Assembly: GCA_039583875.1 (NCBI GenBank)
Contig: CM077152.1
Location: 14,557,059-14,621,058, forward strand
Source of the DNA: Platanthera guangdongensis
Taxonomy: Eukaryota; Streptophyta; Magnoliopsida; Asparagales; Orchidaceae
Direction: 5' to 3'
Length of the DNA stretch: 64,000 nt
The notes beneath the pieces were generated by a model. That model made no database searches. It was given only the letters and a program-made list of their open reading frames with translations, and was not told where the DNA came from. Below, in pieces: positions 1 to 11,787 of the stretch (the stretch's first letter is position 1; every line of letters begins with the position of its first letter). The translations under genes were made by a program, and so were the position numbers.

Positions 1-172
1 CTATTTAGTTCATCATTTGAAGTGAATGCGGACACGAATCCAAGAATTTGGGATGAATCTGAAACCAAACCCGAATTCAAATAATCGAAGGAATCTGAAT
101 ATCTGCATTATATGACTAATTTGGATTCGATTGAGGAGCTATTTGATTAGGTTTGTGAACACCCCTAATCGC
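1..172. repeat. Dispersed repeat end, partial at window edge
   Basis: This AT-rich stretch closely resembles 28965-29124. Both contain a run of 'gaatccaaat'-like blocks, an 'agctattt/ctatt' block and a terminal 'gaacacc(c)cta'. The shared end resembles hAT-type termini of the TAGGGGTGTTCA kind, but only one end is visible here. No reading frame is present. The copy is cut by the window start, so its class is inferred. Confidence 0.4.
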
Positions 173-1351
173 ACTACATAGGCGTAAACTGTATGTGATG
201 GAAGAACTAGTTAATTATTTAATTTCTGGGCTACCATAGGGATAGTTGGTTACGTAGAATTAGTCGTTGAGTTGGCTTAGAAAGGAGGTCCCCATCTTGC
301 TAGAAACTCAGAGAAGATGAGCTTTTACATGAGCACTTTGACAACTTTACTTTTGTTTGAGTCATGAAAGGCTTACTGATTTTGTTGAATTCCAATAGAT
401 TCACTCTTGATTATCCAATGAAATCAGCATAAGTTGAGTTCTTCCATCATAAAAATTACATATTTTGATTCGGCTTGTGACTTGCTAGCATCGGTATTGA
501 TCCGATCAATGTATATAATCCCCATTTATTTTCATTGTGGGAGGACGTTAATGAAAAACGAATCGAATCCAAAACATACCCCATAGATTTAACTAATTAT
601 GATGCTATCGCTGCCGCCTAATTCATTTAATATTCTTTAACTGCCTCACTCTATTTAGAGACTTGCCTCAAACTCATATATGTAATTTTTTACTCTGGTC
701 TCTAGAATTCTTCAATCTCCATACTTTTCTAATCGAGTCTCCTTTCTTTCTCTTGCAGACACATGAAATAAGATGTCAGAGTATTTTGAAGGAATGAATG
801 TGTGCATGCACAATCAATGAGAGTGTTCTTATGAAGTAAAAAATGAAGGAGAGAAGTTTACAAAATACAAAGAAGTGATTGTCATAACTTGCTAACTTAG
901 GGAGTCAGCTTCCAAAAAGCGCTAACTCGGATGGCAACTGGAAAACAAGGACTAAGAGTCTAAGATGGACGCGGAAGGGCAAGACATAGAAGTCCTGGGG
1001 AAATGTGTGGTCGAAGTCTCAGAGATGGTGATGTGGATGAGAGTGCATGTGTTGGCACACGTTAGTTGATCACCACTTTTAACGAGGCCGAAGAATGAAT
1101 CAAGGATCTTATTAGTGAGGGCACGGGAGGAGGTGTGGGCGATGAAAAAGTGGAAAGTATGGTGTGGGTGGTGTAGGTCAACAAATTTGTCTGCATGTTG
1201 CTCAGTTAGGAGTAGGACAACCACTTGGTACAAGGTGGTGGGATGAAGGGCTTATACCTCACAGTGAATGGCAGTGCTAAGACAACTCATAAAGTTGTTA
1301 GAGAGAATAATGGTGCGGTTGGTGGTTAACGATTCGAATGCGACTTATGGT
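173..1351. other. No gene recognised
   Basis: The stretch is AT-rich with only short random ORFs. I see no family motif, no repeat structure and no RNA gene. Confidence 0.5.
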
Positions 1352-2312
1352 GCGTTTGGTTCGGTTGATGCTGATGGAAAATAGCTGATAGAAATAGAGT
1401 TTGAAAAAAGAGCTATTTTTGAAAAATAAAGTTTTGGTATAAAATTATTGGGATGACATGGAGTTTACAGTGCTGTTCAAAAAGAAGTTTTCAAAACCCG
1501 TTTTGTAAAAATGGAGTTTGTTAATAAAAAAAATTCCAAGATTTGATAATCATCAAATAATTATCACAAAATAGCAAGTTAGGGTGGAGCGACAATCATC
1601 TCAGGGCACCAACACAATCAAACCCTTCATTCATCAATCAAACCCAAAACAATCATCTCCCAACAGCTAGCTTCTCCCACTGCAACATTCTCGAAGAACA
1701 TCATTAGCCTTATATCATATTGATTTGGCAGAACAAAATACTACTGCAACAAAGTTAAAAAAATTGCAAGGGAAATTTGTATGGATCAGATTTTCTGCAA
1801 GCACATGTCTATTTCCTAATCAGAGACAAAGCTCCTAAACCCTAGATGAACTATTAAGCTCCTAATCAAAGACAAAGCAAGTTTCAGGAACAAAACAAGG
1901 TGTCGAGGAAATGTATACCTGCACTCAGTGGTCGCAGAAGTAAGATTCTATGGAACGGCGGTGAATGGAAGGAATAAGCTCGAGCGGAGTGGCCGGAGAA
2001 GCAGGTGGAATTGCGATAAATCGAGGACGAAAATGATCTCGCTCTCGCCAAGGATCAAAAAGAGGAGAGGCTAGAGCAGTTGTTAACGGCTCGCAGAAGA
2101 TCATTTCTCGCAGAGGGGTACTGCTCGCCATTTCGAGCTAGCGGAAGATCTGACTGGAGAGATCAAAGCGGAAGATGGATGGCGAGCGGAAGAACCTCGC
2201 ACTCAATGAAACGACATTCTGTGCGGACTGGAGGAATTCCCCGCGGTTGAAAAATAGCCTATAAATTGCTTGCTTTAGGAACAGGGTTTTATTCCCGCGA
2301 GTAACCAAACGC
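1352..2312. mobile_element. Candidate small DNA transposon with TGCGTTTGGTT-type ends
   Basis: The sequence GCGTTTGGTT at 1352-1361 is matched by its inverse AACCAAACGC at 2303-2312. This motif is common at the ends of plant Tourist-like or hAT-like MITEs. I could not find a convincing target duplication, and the inside holds only short minus-strand ORFs (1925-2131, 2138-2362) with no known domain. The call rests on the 10-bp inverted match and could be coincidence. Confidence 0.25.
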
Positions 2313-2693
2313 CATTTTTGGTCGAAACACCGTTTTGGACCTGCCGCACCGGCGCCCATCAACTCTCCAAACGTTACCTTACTAGGTGTGAACCGTGGTG
2401 GATTGAGTTAGCTTAGTCAGTGTGCCTTTGTGGTTGGTGCATGCAGACAAAGGGACCCAATGAAAGCATCCCAAGAAGAGAATTGTTTGTTTGTGTGCAT
2501 CCATCATATTCAAGTAACAGCAGGCCCGTCCATGTAGGAGGATATGGTTATGCACTGTTCATACTAGATTCGATTGTAGGACAAGAACTGGGTGGTCTTT
2601 AAGATCAAACCAGTCCCTTTGGATTCATCCAACATGAAAAGAAAGGGTATCATGAGGTAATGTGGGTTATGGGGCATTTGTGTAGAGCAGCCG

Positions 2694-4768
2694 TTTGAGG
2701 CCCCCATTTTAGACCCCACATTATTCTGTATCTAAGCTACATTCATCACATTCATCACAGGTTGAAGTAAGGCCAGTGAGTATAGAATAATACACATAAT
2801 AAAAACGCACCTCAATATTTGAAGTAGTCCACGAGTCTTTTCTGTCTTTCCATGATCATCTTCACTTTTTTTACGTATTCAGGATCACATAAAGTACCTA
2901 AACAAAATTGACGACGGGCTTAGTCATAAAAATATGACTAAGTGAGGTGAATACCTCTTGACATACATAAGAAGATTTAAGCATAGCAGTAAACATATTT
3001 CTATACTAACTCATTTCTGTACCGGTGATGAAACTGTGAAGCAACATTATAACTGTAATGTCAGTAGCCATAAAACAATAGAAGCAGTTATTGAACAATA
3101 ACATTCAGTAGCCATATGCATGTATCAATGCAAGAAAGGAAGTCGTGTAACAGTGTAATCATGTGAGCAATGCAAGTATGTAAAGTATACCAGTATTAGG
3201 GTAAGAATATAAGCTATGAGACAATGTATGCAATGTAACTGTAAAACCATATTAGTTCGCATGTCTATTAGCAATGTATCGGTGTAACTGTATAACCATA
3301 CGTTCTTATGTTATCTTTTACGTTAGGAAATGTTAAGGGTAACTGTAACAGTATCAGTATCAATATTTCAGTCTGATCCCTCAGGGTCTATAGTACAGTG
3401 TCCAAATCAGTACGTTCACTAACAAAACAAAAATCCTCTAGCTTGAGATGTCATTCTTCGCGATATCTATATAGAAATCGTAACATTTATCGGGGTTGCA
3501 CCTCGCCATAGTTACAACGTTAACTATTATGATAACATCACTTGGAAGCTACCAACCAACCCTCTAGGTTTCACAACCATAAAAGAGATAAATGCAACTG
3601 CCCACTACAAAGTCAATGGACACTCAAGATGTTTAAATATCATTTGCCGGCCAGAAGGCAAATCAAAGCCTAAAAATCAGTAAATAGGAATAGAAACAAC
3701 TGATAGCCAGGCAAATAAGTAAACGAAAATCATAGCAGCTCTCAACAAACAAGCTCAAGATACATGCAGTAAGGATCCAAACATCACCAACAAAACAAAA
3801 ACCTCAATATGCCAATATCCCCTTTTCAAAACATCGGCCAACAGCCATGCAAGTATAAGGATAAATATATTCCGCAATTGCTTCCATAGATAGGTAACAA
3901 ACCCCAACCTGATGAATCAATAGCTACGACATCATCTGAGACATCATAAATAAAGAGAACCAAAATAACTCCAGTTAACAGTACTTTTAGAACAAGAGAA
4001 AGCGCAACTCAAACCAAGCATAAATCGACAATTTTGCCCCCAAACCGCTACAACCGGCTAACCCACAACTATCCTTATCTCATAACATGAACAACCTAAC
4101 TTGTAGCAATACGAAATCCAATTTACTTAAAGGAAGAATAAAAGAAATCACAAGAAAAGAATGCTTACGGAGAAACCATAAAATTTGGACACCAATACAG
4201 TCCAAAAGCCACGAGCCCAAGCAAGCACAACACATCTTGCCAAGCCTTACTCCCAGCAACAATCAAAAGCTCCCATAATTTCGTGAATGTAAGAAAGGGA
4301 GAGGAGGAAGAAGGTGAAAACCCTCGTGAGCCCTAGCGTCGAGTCCGGCCGATAACGCTCCAGGCGAGAGAAGATAAGAGGAAGTATTGGGACAATAACA
4401 AGCTCAGGAATATAATATAGCCCCACCGTTTACAACTCCACCGCCTCCACTAAATGAGGAGTAGAGCTTAAGCAGCTTCTTAATAACTCCAACGCCATAA
4501 TTAAGTCACAAGAAAAGGCAATCCTCTTATCTATATCAGTCTCTGCCCATACAATAAATATCGTACCAATATTTGTATATGTAACAAAATTGAACAATTT
4601 CATATTCCACTTAAGACAAGTCAAGCGCTGCAAAACTTTAAAAGTATTCAAACTTAATTTTCAAAGCGACGTCGAATTAACACTAATTTTCTTTATTTAC
4701 ATCATAGGGGATATTGATTATTCAAAATTATTACTCATTTGGATCAGTTCGTGTTTTGGGCCGTTACA
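2694..4768 (-). mobile_element. Probable solo LTR of a Ty3-gypsy element
   Basis: On the minus strand the segment starts TGTAACGGCCC, a start often seen in plant chromovirus LTRs, and ends near 2694. The pentamer AGCCG occurs directly on both sides (2689-2693 and 4769-4773), as expected for a 5-bp target duplication. No coding sequence lies inside. The far end reads CTCAAA instead of the usual CA terminus, which weakens the call. Length is about 2.07 kb. Confidence 0.45.
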
Positions 4769-4773
4769 AGCCG

Positions 4774-5489
4774 TGCCGTTGACGGTTTGGAGAGGAGGAA
4801 ATGTGCTTATACCTAATGCTGACGTCGCCGGTGAAGCGGGTGTTGTTGCGGGTGAAGGCAGCCGCAAGGCTCAAAGGCCGAGGACCGTAAGGTGGAGGCT
4901 TCTTGAAGGCATACAGACACGTCTTCTAGCTTTTTGAACCTAACATAATGTCATTGTTGCAGAAAGATGATTGATAGGTCGAAACAAGGATATGTCTTAG
5001 AAATAGAGGACCAAGGCTGCCTTCAAGTATTTATAAATGACAATTCTAACTATCATTCCAAGTGTTATCATAAACTTTAGAATTAGTGCTCCTCGAATTT
5101 AGGATAACTTCTAATGGTCCAATTTCTAATCACGGATTTCACTTTATCATCGGCCGCCCAGGTAATATGTTCCGCTTAACCTCTATAGGTAATTGACCGC
5201 GGTTAGATTTGGCGAACAACCCTAGTAGAACTCAGTATTCTACGAATTATCATCTCCAAGATTTCTGGTAATTTTCGTGATCGTGTTTGTTTTAAAATTG
5301 GTTTCCGTCAATTGCCACTTGGTGCCGACCGTCTTCCAATGGTGGTGATGATAACGACGAAGATGACTAAGGTGCCGATGTGTCGAGCAAGGGCATAATT
5401 GTCCATACACCTGGAATTTGATATTTTTGTAATTCAATCATCACCAAAGAAAAATAGGCAGAGAATTGGTGCACATTTTCCTAATTTAA
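4774..5489. other. Intergenic, no gene recognised
   Basis: The stretch has mixed composition. The ORF at 4590-4937 straddles the LTR boundary and has no recognisable domain. Nothing else is supported. Confidence 0.45.
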
Positions 5490-5507
5490 ATTATATTATA
5501 TATATAC

Positions 5508-5578
<71 letters not shown>
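5490..5578. repeat. TA microsatellite
   Basis: An almost uninterrupted (TA)n tract with a few C and G interruptions, about 185 bp upstream of the DUF868 start codon. Confidence 0.95.
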
Positions 5579-5763
5579 TAAACGGAAAACCCTTTAATAC
5601 GTTATACGGCTGAGCAGCTAAGCAAGCTGTTATCTTCTGACTGGAGGAAAATTAATTAAAATTAGCTCTGCTAGCATTCCACCTCGTCATATTTATTGGC
5701 GATGCTTTCCATCGAATCCTCCTCAAATTCCACGTCGATTGTGAACCCAAAATCCTAAACCCA

Positions 5764-6795
5764 ATGGTCCGGTGGTTGTCCAATGGTGGCTGCGGGGGCG
5801 GCGGCAGAGCTGCCGCCGGCATGATCACCTCCATCTACGCCACTCGTCTGGGCGAAATTGCACTATCCTGGAGCCGAACTTCCCTGGGACTCTTCCTAGT
5901 TACCGACCTCCGCCTCACGCCGGGGGCGACAACTCCGGCGAAGGACAAAGACAACGAGATCGCCGACCATTTCCGTCTCTACCTCCATCCATTCTACCCG
6001 TGGAGGCGTAAGGGATCAAAGCGGCGCCAGTTTAGAACTATTGGCGGCCGGCGCCGCGTGGTGGAGCTCACATGGGACATGTCCCTCGCCACCTTCTCCA
6101 GAGAAAGAGGACCGGGACCGGCTGCAGGGTACTTCATCTCCATCGCAGTGGACGGCGTGGTCGCCCTAGTCGCCGGAAATAACGAGGAGGAAGTAAATAC
6201 GATACCAAGGTGGGAGCTGATCTCGCAGATGGAACGGGTAAGATTCGGGAAATTGGGAGGAGGCTTGTCGTACGCGACGAAAGCGCGGTTTGAAGAGAAG
6301 GAGATGGTGATCTCCATCTCCGTCGATCTCCATTTGGAAGAAATGGCGATGAACATCGACGGCCACAGGGTCTTTGAAGTGAGGCGGCTCCGGTGGAATT
6401 TCAGGGGGAGCGATGGGATGGTAATGAGGAGCGGGGTGAGGGTTAGGGTATCCTGGGATCTCCACGATTGGTTTTTCTGGCAGAAGGGCGATTGGGGGTG
6501 GTCGCCGGCTTCGATTGGTCGGGCCGGCGAGGCCGTGTTCGTTTTCCTGTTCGAGAGGTGTGAGGAAGGGGATGGAGAGATTAGGAAGGGGATCCCGGCT
6601 GGCGGAGAGGAATTCCCTGAAGGTGGATTTGGGTGTTTTCCGAAGAGGGAGGATCCGAACGACAGCAGCAGCGCCTGTTGGTCGACGTCCGTCTCATCTG
6701 CGGCGTCGGTTGAGGAAGAGTTCTGCGAGGAGGCGGAGCTGCGGACCGCCGGCGACGGTATATTCACGCTTCTTGTCAGCGGACAAAAGTGTTAA
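5764..6795 (+). CDS. DUF868 family protein (intact host gene)
   Basis: A single uninterrupted 343-codon frame matches the plant-specific DUF868 family. Its order of blocks fits: an N-terminal block with ATRLGEIALSWSRT (near residues 27-40), a basic LHPFYPWRRKGSKR block (73-86), ELTWDMSLATFS (101-112), a central hydrophobic strand, RRLRWNFRG (about 208-216), and VSWDLHDWFF (about 228-237). Family members are usually about 280-340 residues, often encoded by one exon, so length fits. The biochemical role of DUF868 is unknown and none is claimed here. The start at 5764 is the first ATG in this frame close to the conserved region. The C-terminal 90 residues are low-complexity, as is common in the family. 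This is the only protein gene in the window that looks intact. The antisense frame 5994-6767 is a shadow. Confidence 0.85.
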   Translation: MVRWLSNGGCGGGGRAAAGMITSIYATRLGEIALSWSRTSLGLFLVTDLRLTPGATTPAKDKDNEIADHFRLYLHPFYPWRRKGSKRRQFRTIGGRRRVVELTWDMSLATFSRERGPGPAAGYFISIAVDGVVALVAGNNEEEVNTIPRWELISQMERVRFGKLGGGLSYATKARFEEKEMVISISVDLHLEEMAMNIDGHRVFEVRRLRWNFRGSDGMVMRSGVRVRVSWDLHDWFFWQKGDWGWSPASIGRAGEAVFVFLFERCEEGDGEIRKGIPAGGEEFPEGGFGCFPKREDPNDSSSACWSTSVSSAASVEEEFCEEAELRTAGDGIFTLLVSGQKC

Positions 6796-6985
6796 CAAAA
6801 GGGGGATTCAAGAAGTTTTGACAGGTCACGGCCTCACGGGCGCGTGTTAAGAAATCAATTTGGCATTAATTAATATGTAATTTTTATGTAAATAGCAGCC
6901 GTGATTGATGATAATTAACTACACCCTCATTTCATTTTCATATTTTGTCCATATATTATACAAGCAGTCTGGACCCGTGCGGGGT

Positions 6986-7021
6986 GACAACATTGGTCGT
7001 GGGTACAACATTGGTCGTGGG
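6986..7021. repeat. G-rich minisatellite, left part (target of giant hAT)
   Basis: Two units of the type ACAACATTGGTCGTGGGT lie directly before the left end of the giant hAT element. The same kind of unit continues after its right end (27636-27905). The array was therefore split by the insertion. The last eight bases, GTCGTGGG (7014-7021), form the left target duplication. Confidence 0.7.
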
Positions 7022-7130
7022 CATTCTTGTCTCGGCGTCAAGGCGAACCAAGGCGAGCGCTGGGCGCTTTGACGCTTAGGCGTCATGGCGGACGCCTAGG
7101 CGACACTAAGACGAGCAAGTCGCAAGGCGC
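7022..7130. repeat. Left terminal region of giant hAT
   Basis: This holds the 10-bp terminal inverted repeat followed by a GC-rich imperfect inverted match to the right end, including GGCGTC, GACGCCTAGGCGAC-like and GGCGCC blocks. It is followed by a homopolymer T/A tract at 7131-7151, mirrored at the right end near 27550-27571. Confidence 0.7.
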
Positions 7131-7159
7131 CATTTTTTTTTAAAAAAAAAAAGCAGCCT

Positions 7160-7545
7160 ATCGACTGCGGTTATTATAATAACCGCCGTCTATACTATAG
7201 ACTGCGGTTATTAAAATAACCGCAGTGTATAGTATACATTCTATATACTGCGGTTGTATAATACCCGTAGTGTATAGTATACATGCTATAGACTGCGGTT
7301 TTATAATAACCGCAGTCTATAGTACACATATTATCGACAGCGGTTGTTTAATAACCGCAGTATATGTTATATATACTGCGGTTAATAGAATAACCGCAGT
7401 ATATATTTATTGACCATCGACTGCGGTTATTATAATAACCGCAGTCGATAGTCATATATAGACAGCGGTTACAAAAATAACCGCAGTCTATAGTATGCCT
7501 GCCAATCTTTAGACTGCGGTTATTATAATAACCGCAGTCTACAGC
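7160..7545. repeat. Subterminal palindrome array, left (about 9 copies)
   Basis: Nine imperfect palindromes of the form GACTGCGGTT-N(4-9)-AACCGCAGTC follow one another, spaced by 12-25 bp of AT-rich 'TATAGT'-like sequence. Each can form a short hairpin or offer two inverted copies of AACCGCAGTC as binding sites. Arrays of this kind next to DNA-transposon ends usually bind transposase or accessory proteins; that role is inferred here. Confidence 0.85.
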
Positions 7546-8076
7546 TCCTTTTTTTTTTAAAATAAATTGTTTACCAATTACAAACACAGCTGGAGATTTT
7601 TTTGTTCTTCATAGCAGACTAGCAGTTAGCAGTTAGCAGTAAGCAACTAAGCATAGCAGTTAGCACTTAGCAACTAAGTATAGCTTCTGAATGATCATAT
7701 GACAAGAAGTAGGCAAGTAGCAACTAGCAACTAGCAAGCACAAATGTTCCAAGTTCCAAGTTCCAACTACCAAAATCATGTATTCTGTATTCATGAATCA
7801 TGAATTCATGATATTTCAAATCCTCAATTCTCAAACATCAATACATTCATACAATCATATCTATGACCTATCTCAAATTCTCAATTCTCAAATACCATGA
7901 AGCAGTAAGCATGTAACAGTAAGAAAAAACAGTGGCAATCATCTATCAATGGTCAAGACTCAAGAGTCAAGACTCAAGACAAACTTCAGAGAAAGCAATA
8001 ACAAAAAAGGGAACACAAAAATAGCATATTAGCATGAATAATATTTTTAACATTAACTTTAAATAATCATACAAGG
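7546..8076. other. Transposon 3' flank, no gene
   Basis: An AT-rich stretch between the left palindrome array and the transposase stop codon. It contains degenerate short-unit repeats of 'agcagttagcag' and 'caagtagcaact' type and no coding signal. Confidence 0.6.
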
Positions 8077-10733
8077 TCAACTAGAATTATCATCTAGTAA
8101 GTCGTCATTGACATTGCAGGTGTTTGGTTGGATGGAGGTACTCGGCATTTGCCCATAATTATCATAAATATCTTCATCATCACTGGCAACTACAAAATGA
8201 TCTAAATCTTCATCCCCTTGAGCTATTAGTTCATTTATTTGAAGATTAGTTCCAACTCCACTTCGTAAATTTCGAGCCCCAGTTCCAAGAGCTCTCTCTA
8301 CAGCATCCCATGTGAGATTATCATCATCAAAAACTAGAGCTTCCTCTGGTTTGTTCACCATCCACTCACTACTCCAGTCGAGCTCATCAAGCACCAAAGG
8401 ATTGTAATTTCTTCCCTTTTCACGTCTGTCTTGGAATCGTGCTTGTAGACACCGATTATATTGGATGTATACAAGATCACTAAGCCTTTGATGTTCCAAT
8501 CTATTTCTTTTTTTTTGTGTGAATCTGAATCAAGATAATTTCAAACTTATTGGTAAATTATTAAAATAAAAATATTAAAATTTTTATTGAATATTTGTAT
8601 ACTTAGATTACTTACAAACTCAAAAGTACTTCAATTGCGCTCACAACTAGAAGAAGAACAACATAAGCCAATTATGCGCAATGCTACCTTTGTAAGGTCA
8701 ACATTTGGTCCTCCATGTGCACCCCACCAGTCCACTATTCATTTAAGACAGATATAAATTGTTTGACATATAAATAAATTAAGAAAAAATAAAAATGTAA
8801 ACAATACTTACTTGGATTTAAGGTGGTTCGTTGCCTAATAGCCATAGGCTTTCCAAAACTATTTCGAGATGCTTTGTAGTTAGTACCTTGCTCGGCAATC
8901 TTGTCTTGCAATTCTTGATCGGGCACTAGTCTTGCAATAACATCATTGAAAGCATCTTGAAATTTCCAGGCATCATCATTATTTTGTTCCTCATATTCAA
9001 AATATTTGCCTGGATTTAGAAACAAAGCCGCCCTATACAACTTTTGCTCCATTTGATTTGTCCATCTATTTTCAACAATCTCAATAATCTTTTTTAAATA
9101 ATCTTTCTTTGTTATCAAAATGTTGTTTGATCTTTTGTTTGGCTTCTTCCATTGCAGCATATACTTCAGGCATAGCCGGCCTTTCATCTCCATCTACTAA
9201 TCGCAAAACTGCAATCAGTGGTTTTCCCCCTTTTAGGCAATCTCTTACTTCATTCCAAAAATTGGTTGAAAGTATTATTTCAACAATCTGTTTTTCGGCT
9301 TCAGTTTTTGCCAAATTAGCGGCATTCCACGAGGGCGACACAAAGAATAATTTCAGCTTCTCCTCATGCTTAAGCACACTTTGTAGAGTAAGGAATGATG
9401 TTGCAAATCTAGTTACTGAATGCCTAACTAGATCACCGTCTATAGTAGTCCTTATTGCATCAAGTAAACGAGTGTGTCTGTAGATGAAATTTGTAATCAT
9501 TCTTGCCTTTCTTATCACTGTTTTGTTCTGTTGTAGCTTGCCTATATCCTCTAGCATTAGATCAATGCAATGAGCTGCACAAGGAGTCCAGAATAATGTA
9601 GGTCTTTTTTCCATTAAAATTTTACCAGCTGCCTTGTAATTAGAAGCATTGTCAGTCACCACCTGCAGAGTGCAGACATTTGTAATTATTGAAAGCTGTA
9701 GAGTGTAGACTATTAAACTTGTATTTGAAAATTACTAAATTAATGAAACCAAAAAAATTACCTGAACAACACACTCTGCTCCTATCTCTCTAATCTTACT
9801 ATCAAGCAATCTGATAACATTGTGGCATTTTGAATATGACTGGATGCATCTACGGAACCCATAAAATAGGATCCTTCTGGACAGTTGACTAGGAAATTGA
9901 TCAAATGTCTCCCTCTCCTGTCTGTCCAACCATCTGACATAAGTGTGCAACCATATCTTCTCCAGTACGCTTGATAGTTTGTCTTCATCTCCATGACTTT
10001 ATCTTTTGTATTTTTTAACAATGGGACTCTCAAATCATGATAACTAGGGCCTTTATAACCAGGCTCATACTGTCCAACTGCTTCAAGCATGACTTCAAAA
10101 CTTCGTGCCTTTGCGGCATTGAATGGAATTCCACATTCATAGAACCAATCAGCAACATAACTATCAACTCTCTTTTTCTCTTCAGGTGTTCTAAAACATC
10201 TCTCGATAGTAGTTTGTGCAGGACCTTTTGCACGTCTATCATCTACTACATCTTCAGGAGCACGCCTCACATGAGCATCCATAGGCCCCCTTTTTTGTGG
10301 CAAGTGAATTACTTTCCTTTTTTGGCACTTGTCCAGAACTTGGGACAAATGACGTTTTAGCTGTAGATAATGTCGGGGATACTTTTGTGACCCGTTGGTT
10401 CTCTTTCTTGGTCACTCTCATTGTCATCATCAACAGTCAGATGCCATTGTCCTTTTTGTTAGCATTTAAAGCTGAATACATCTCAGCTGCTATTTCAGAA
10501 GTAGTCTTCAAACACTTGGATACATCTCCATACCCGCCACATAAGTGTTGCTTCAACCTTTTGATACCACCCTTTATCAATCTACCACACAAATTACATT
10601 TAACTGATTTTTATCTTCTAGGTTGGGCCAATGACCATACTTCCAACCAGGATCATTTGACTTTGCTTTTCGTTTAGGATCCGTTTTTGGATCAAGGTCA
10701 TTGCTACCAATGGATGGAGCAAGAGTGTTGGTG
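8077..10733 (-). pseudogene. hAT transposase (BED-DUF659-hAT), broken
   Basis: Reading right to left, the frames give a BED-type zinc finger (CNLCGRLIKGG then KQHLCGGYGDVSKC, about 10500-10600), a DUF659 block (9782-10348), a catalytic-region block with VTDNASNYKAAGK and CAAHCIDLM (9081-9662), and the C-terminal hAT dimerisation region with WWGAHGG, CCSSSSCERN and RLSDLVYIQYN (8430-8740). Introns fit at about 9663-9762 and 8513-8612. The first five codons lie on the other side of the gypsy insertion, at 23388-23401. Lesions: a frameshift before the BED cysteines, one near 9830, an extra A in an A-run near 9100, a stop (8631-8633) where the family has the Trp of CERNW, and an extra A near 8507. 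The product would cut and join transposon ends; this copy cannot make it intact. Confidence 0.85.
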
Positions 10734-10738
10734 TTTTG
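10734..10738. repeat. Target duplication TTTTG, left
   Basis: TTTTG precedes the left LTR of the gypsy element and recurs at 23388-23392 directly after the right LTR. This is the 5-bp duplication expected for an LTR retrotransposon. Confidence 0.9.
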
Positions 10739-11592
10739 TGTTGAAACCGGAAACCGGCCTCTTGTGGAGTTCGACCCTTGGGGAAGGGGTGGTCTCGCGC
10801 CTACTTCGCACCTGCAAGAAAAACAACGAGAGAGACAAGGAAAGACAGACCCAAGGGCTCGGCAGGGAGGTCCTACCACAAACCCGGAAGATCTCTGAGC
10901 GCTTCCCCTCCTTAGCCAAGAGCCGAGCTAAGGTACTCTCAGAGAACACTTGAAAATGAGAGCAAGGAGGCACTGAAAGCGTGTCCTCTGAGGTACCCCT
11001 TGGGTCTTATTTATAGATTTTCAGAATCTGAACTGCCAATAACCAAAAGAACTGACCTGAAAATACCAAAAAGCCCCTGGTTGGGTCTGCTAACAGCCAA
11101 ACTCCGCTGTTCTGAATAGCTATGCGCAGTCCAACCTGGTCTGCCAACAGCGAGGCTCCGCTGTCCTGAGTGGTTATTCGCACCCCTAGGCGGTCAGCTC
11201 GCCTTCAGTTCCTCTGCAGGAGGCTGGCGCGACCTGGCTCCGGGGCTCGCCCGTTCTCCTTGGGCGAGCGCGAGCCGATAGGGGCGAGCTGCCGGCCTCT
11301 TGCCGGGCGGATCGGCGGAAGGTCGCATGCGGGGGGTCAGCCGGCGGGTCGCCATCCTAGGGTCCAGCTCGCTCGCCGCGGGTTGCCAGTCCGCCCGGCT
11401 CGCTGCTGCGGGTCGCCAGCTCGGGTCCGGCTCGCTTGCTGCGGGTCGCCAGCTCGCTCGCCTGAGACGGGCGGAGGAGCGGGCCAGCCCTTTATAGTCG
11501 TTCAGCCCGTCCTGCCGCTTGGGTGCGAGTCGCGGGGGCAGGCCCACTCATCCTTCCTGGCGGGACCCGCTCGCCGGACACGGGGTTGTACA
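10739..11592 (-). repeat. 3' LTR of the Retand gypsy element
   Basis: The 854-bp LTR begins TGTTGAAACC and ends GGGGTTGTACA on the plus strand. It is collinear with 22536-23387. The leftward TATA motif (TATAAATAA on the minus strand) lies near 11010. Confidence 0.95.
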
Positions 11593-11610
11593 CAATCCCC
11601 GCTCTTTTTG
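11593..11610 (-). promoter_or_regulatory. Polypurine tract of the gypsy element
   Basis: On the minus strand the bases just before the 3' LTR are purine-rich (AAAAAGAGCGGGGATTG). This is the expected place for the plus-strand DNA primer. Confidence 0.6.
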
Positions 11611-11710
11611 AGCTTGAATCAAGCTCGGAAAGAATCATCCAACCCGCGTGTTCGGCGAGCCCCCGTGCTGAGCTGGCAGGGAATCTTCTGGTGGGGGCCC
11701 ACTGTCCTGC

Positions 11711-11718
11711 TATAAATA
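11711..11718 (+). promoter_or_regulatory. TATA box for antisense gene 1
   Basis: TATAAATA lies 70 bp upstream of the ATG at 11788, on the strand opposite to the retroelement's own genes. The position suits a core promoter for the antisense region; this is inferred from spacing only. Confidence 0.45.
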
Positions 11719-11787
11719 CATACCGCTGACCCCTGTAGGAGGCTCCCCAAATCCCCTTATTTTCTCCGAGCAGGCTTTTGTTCCTCG

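Noticed and set aside
5399..5581. A 60-codon frame of alternating Ile/Tyr.
   Set aside because: It is the translation of a TA microsatellite.
5994..6767. A 257-codon frame opposite the DUF868 gene.
   Set aside because: It is a shadow of a GC-rich coding sequence and has no recognisable domain.
7160..7545. The regularly spaced palindromes look like a CRISPR array.
   Set aside because: Repeat units vary, spacers are short and similar to each other, no cas genes are present, and the DNA is plant nuclear. The position next to transposon ends explains them.
11170..11715. A 181-codon frame in the LTR.
   Set aside because: It crosses the LTR boundary, and the same sequence repeats in the other LTR. 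It is a GC-driven frame.
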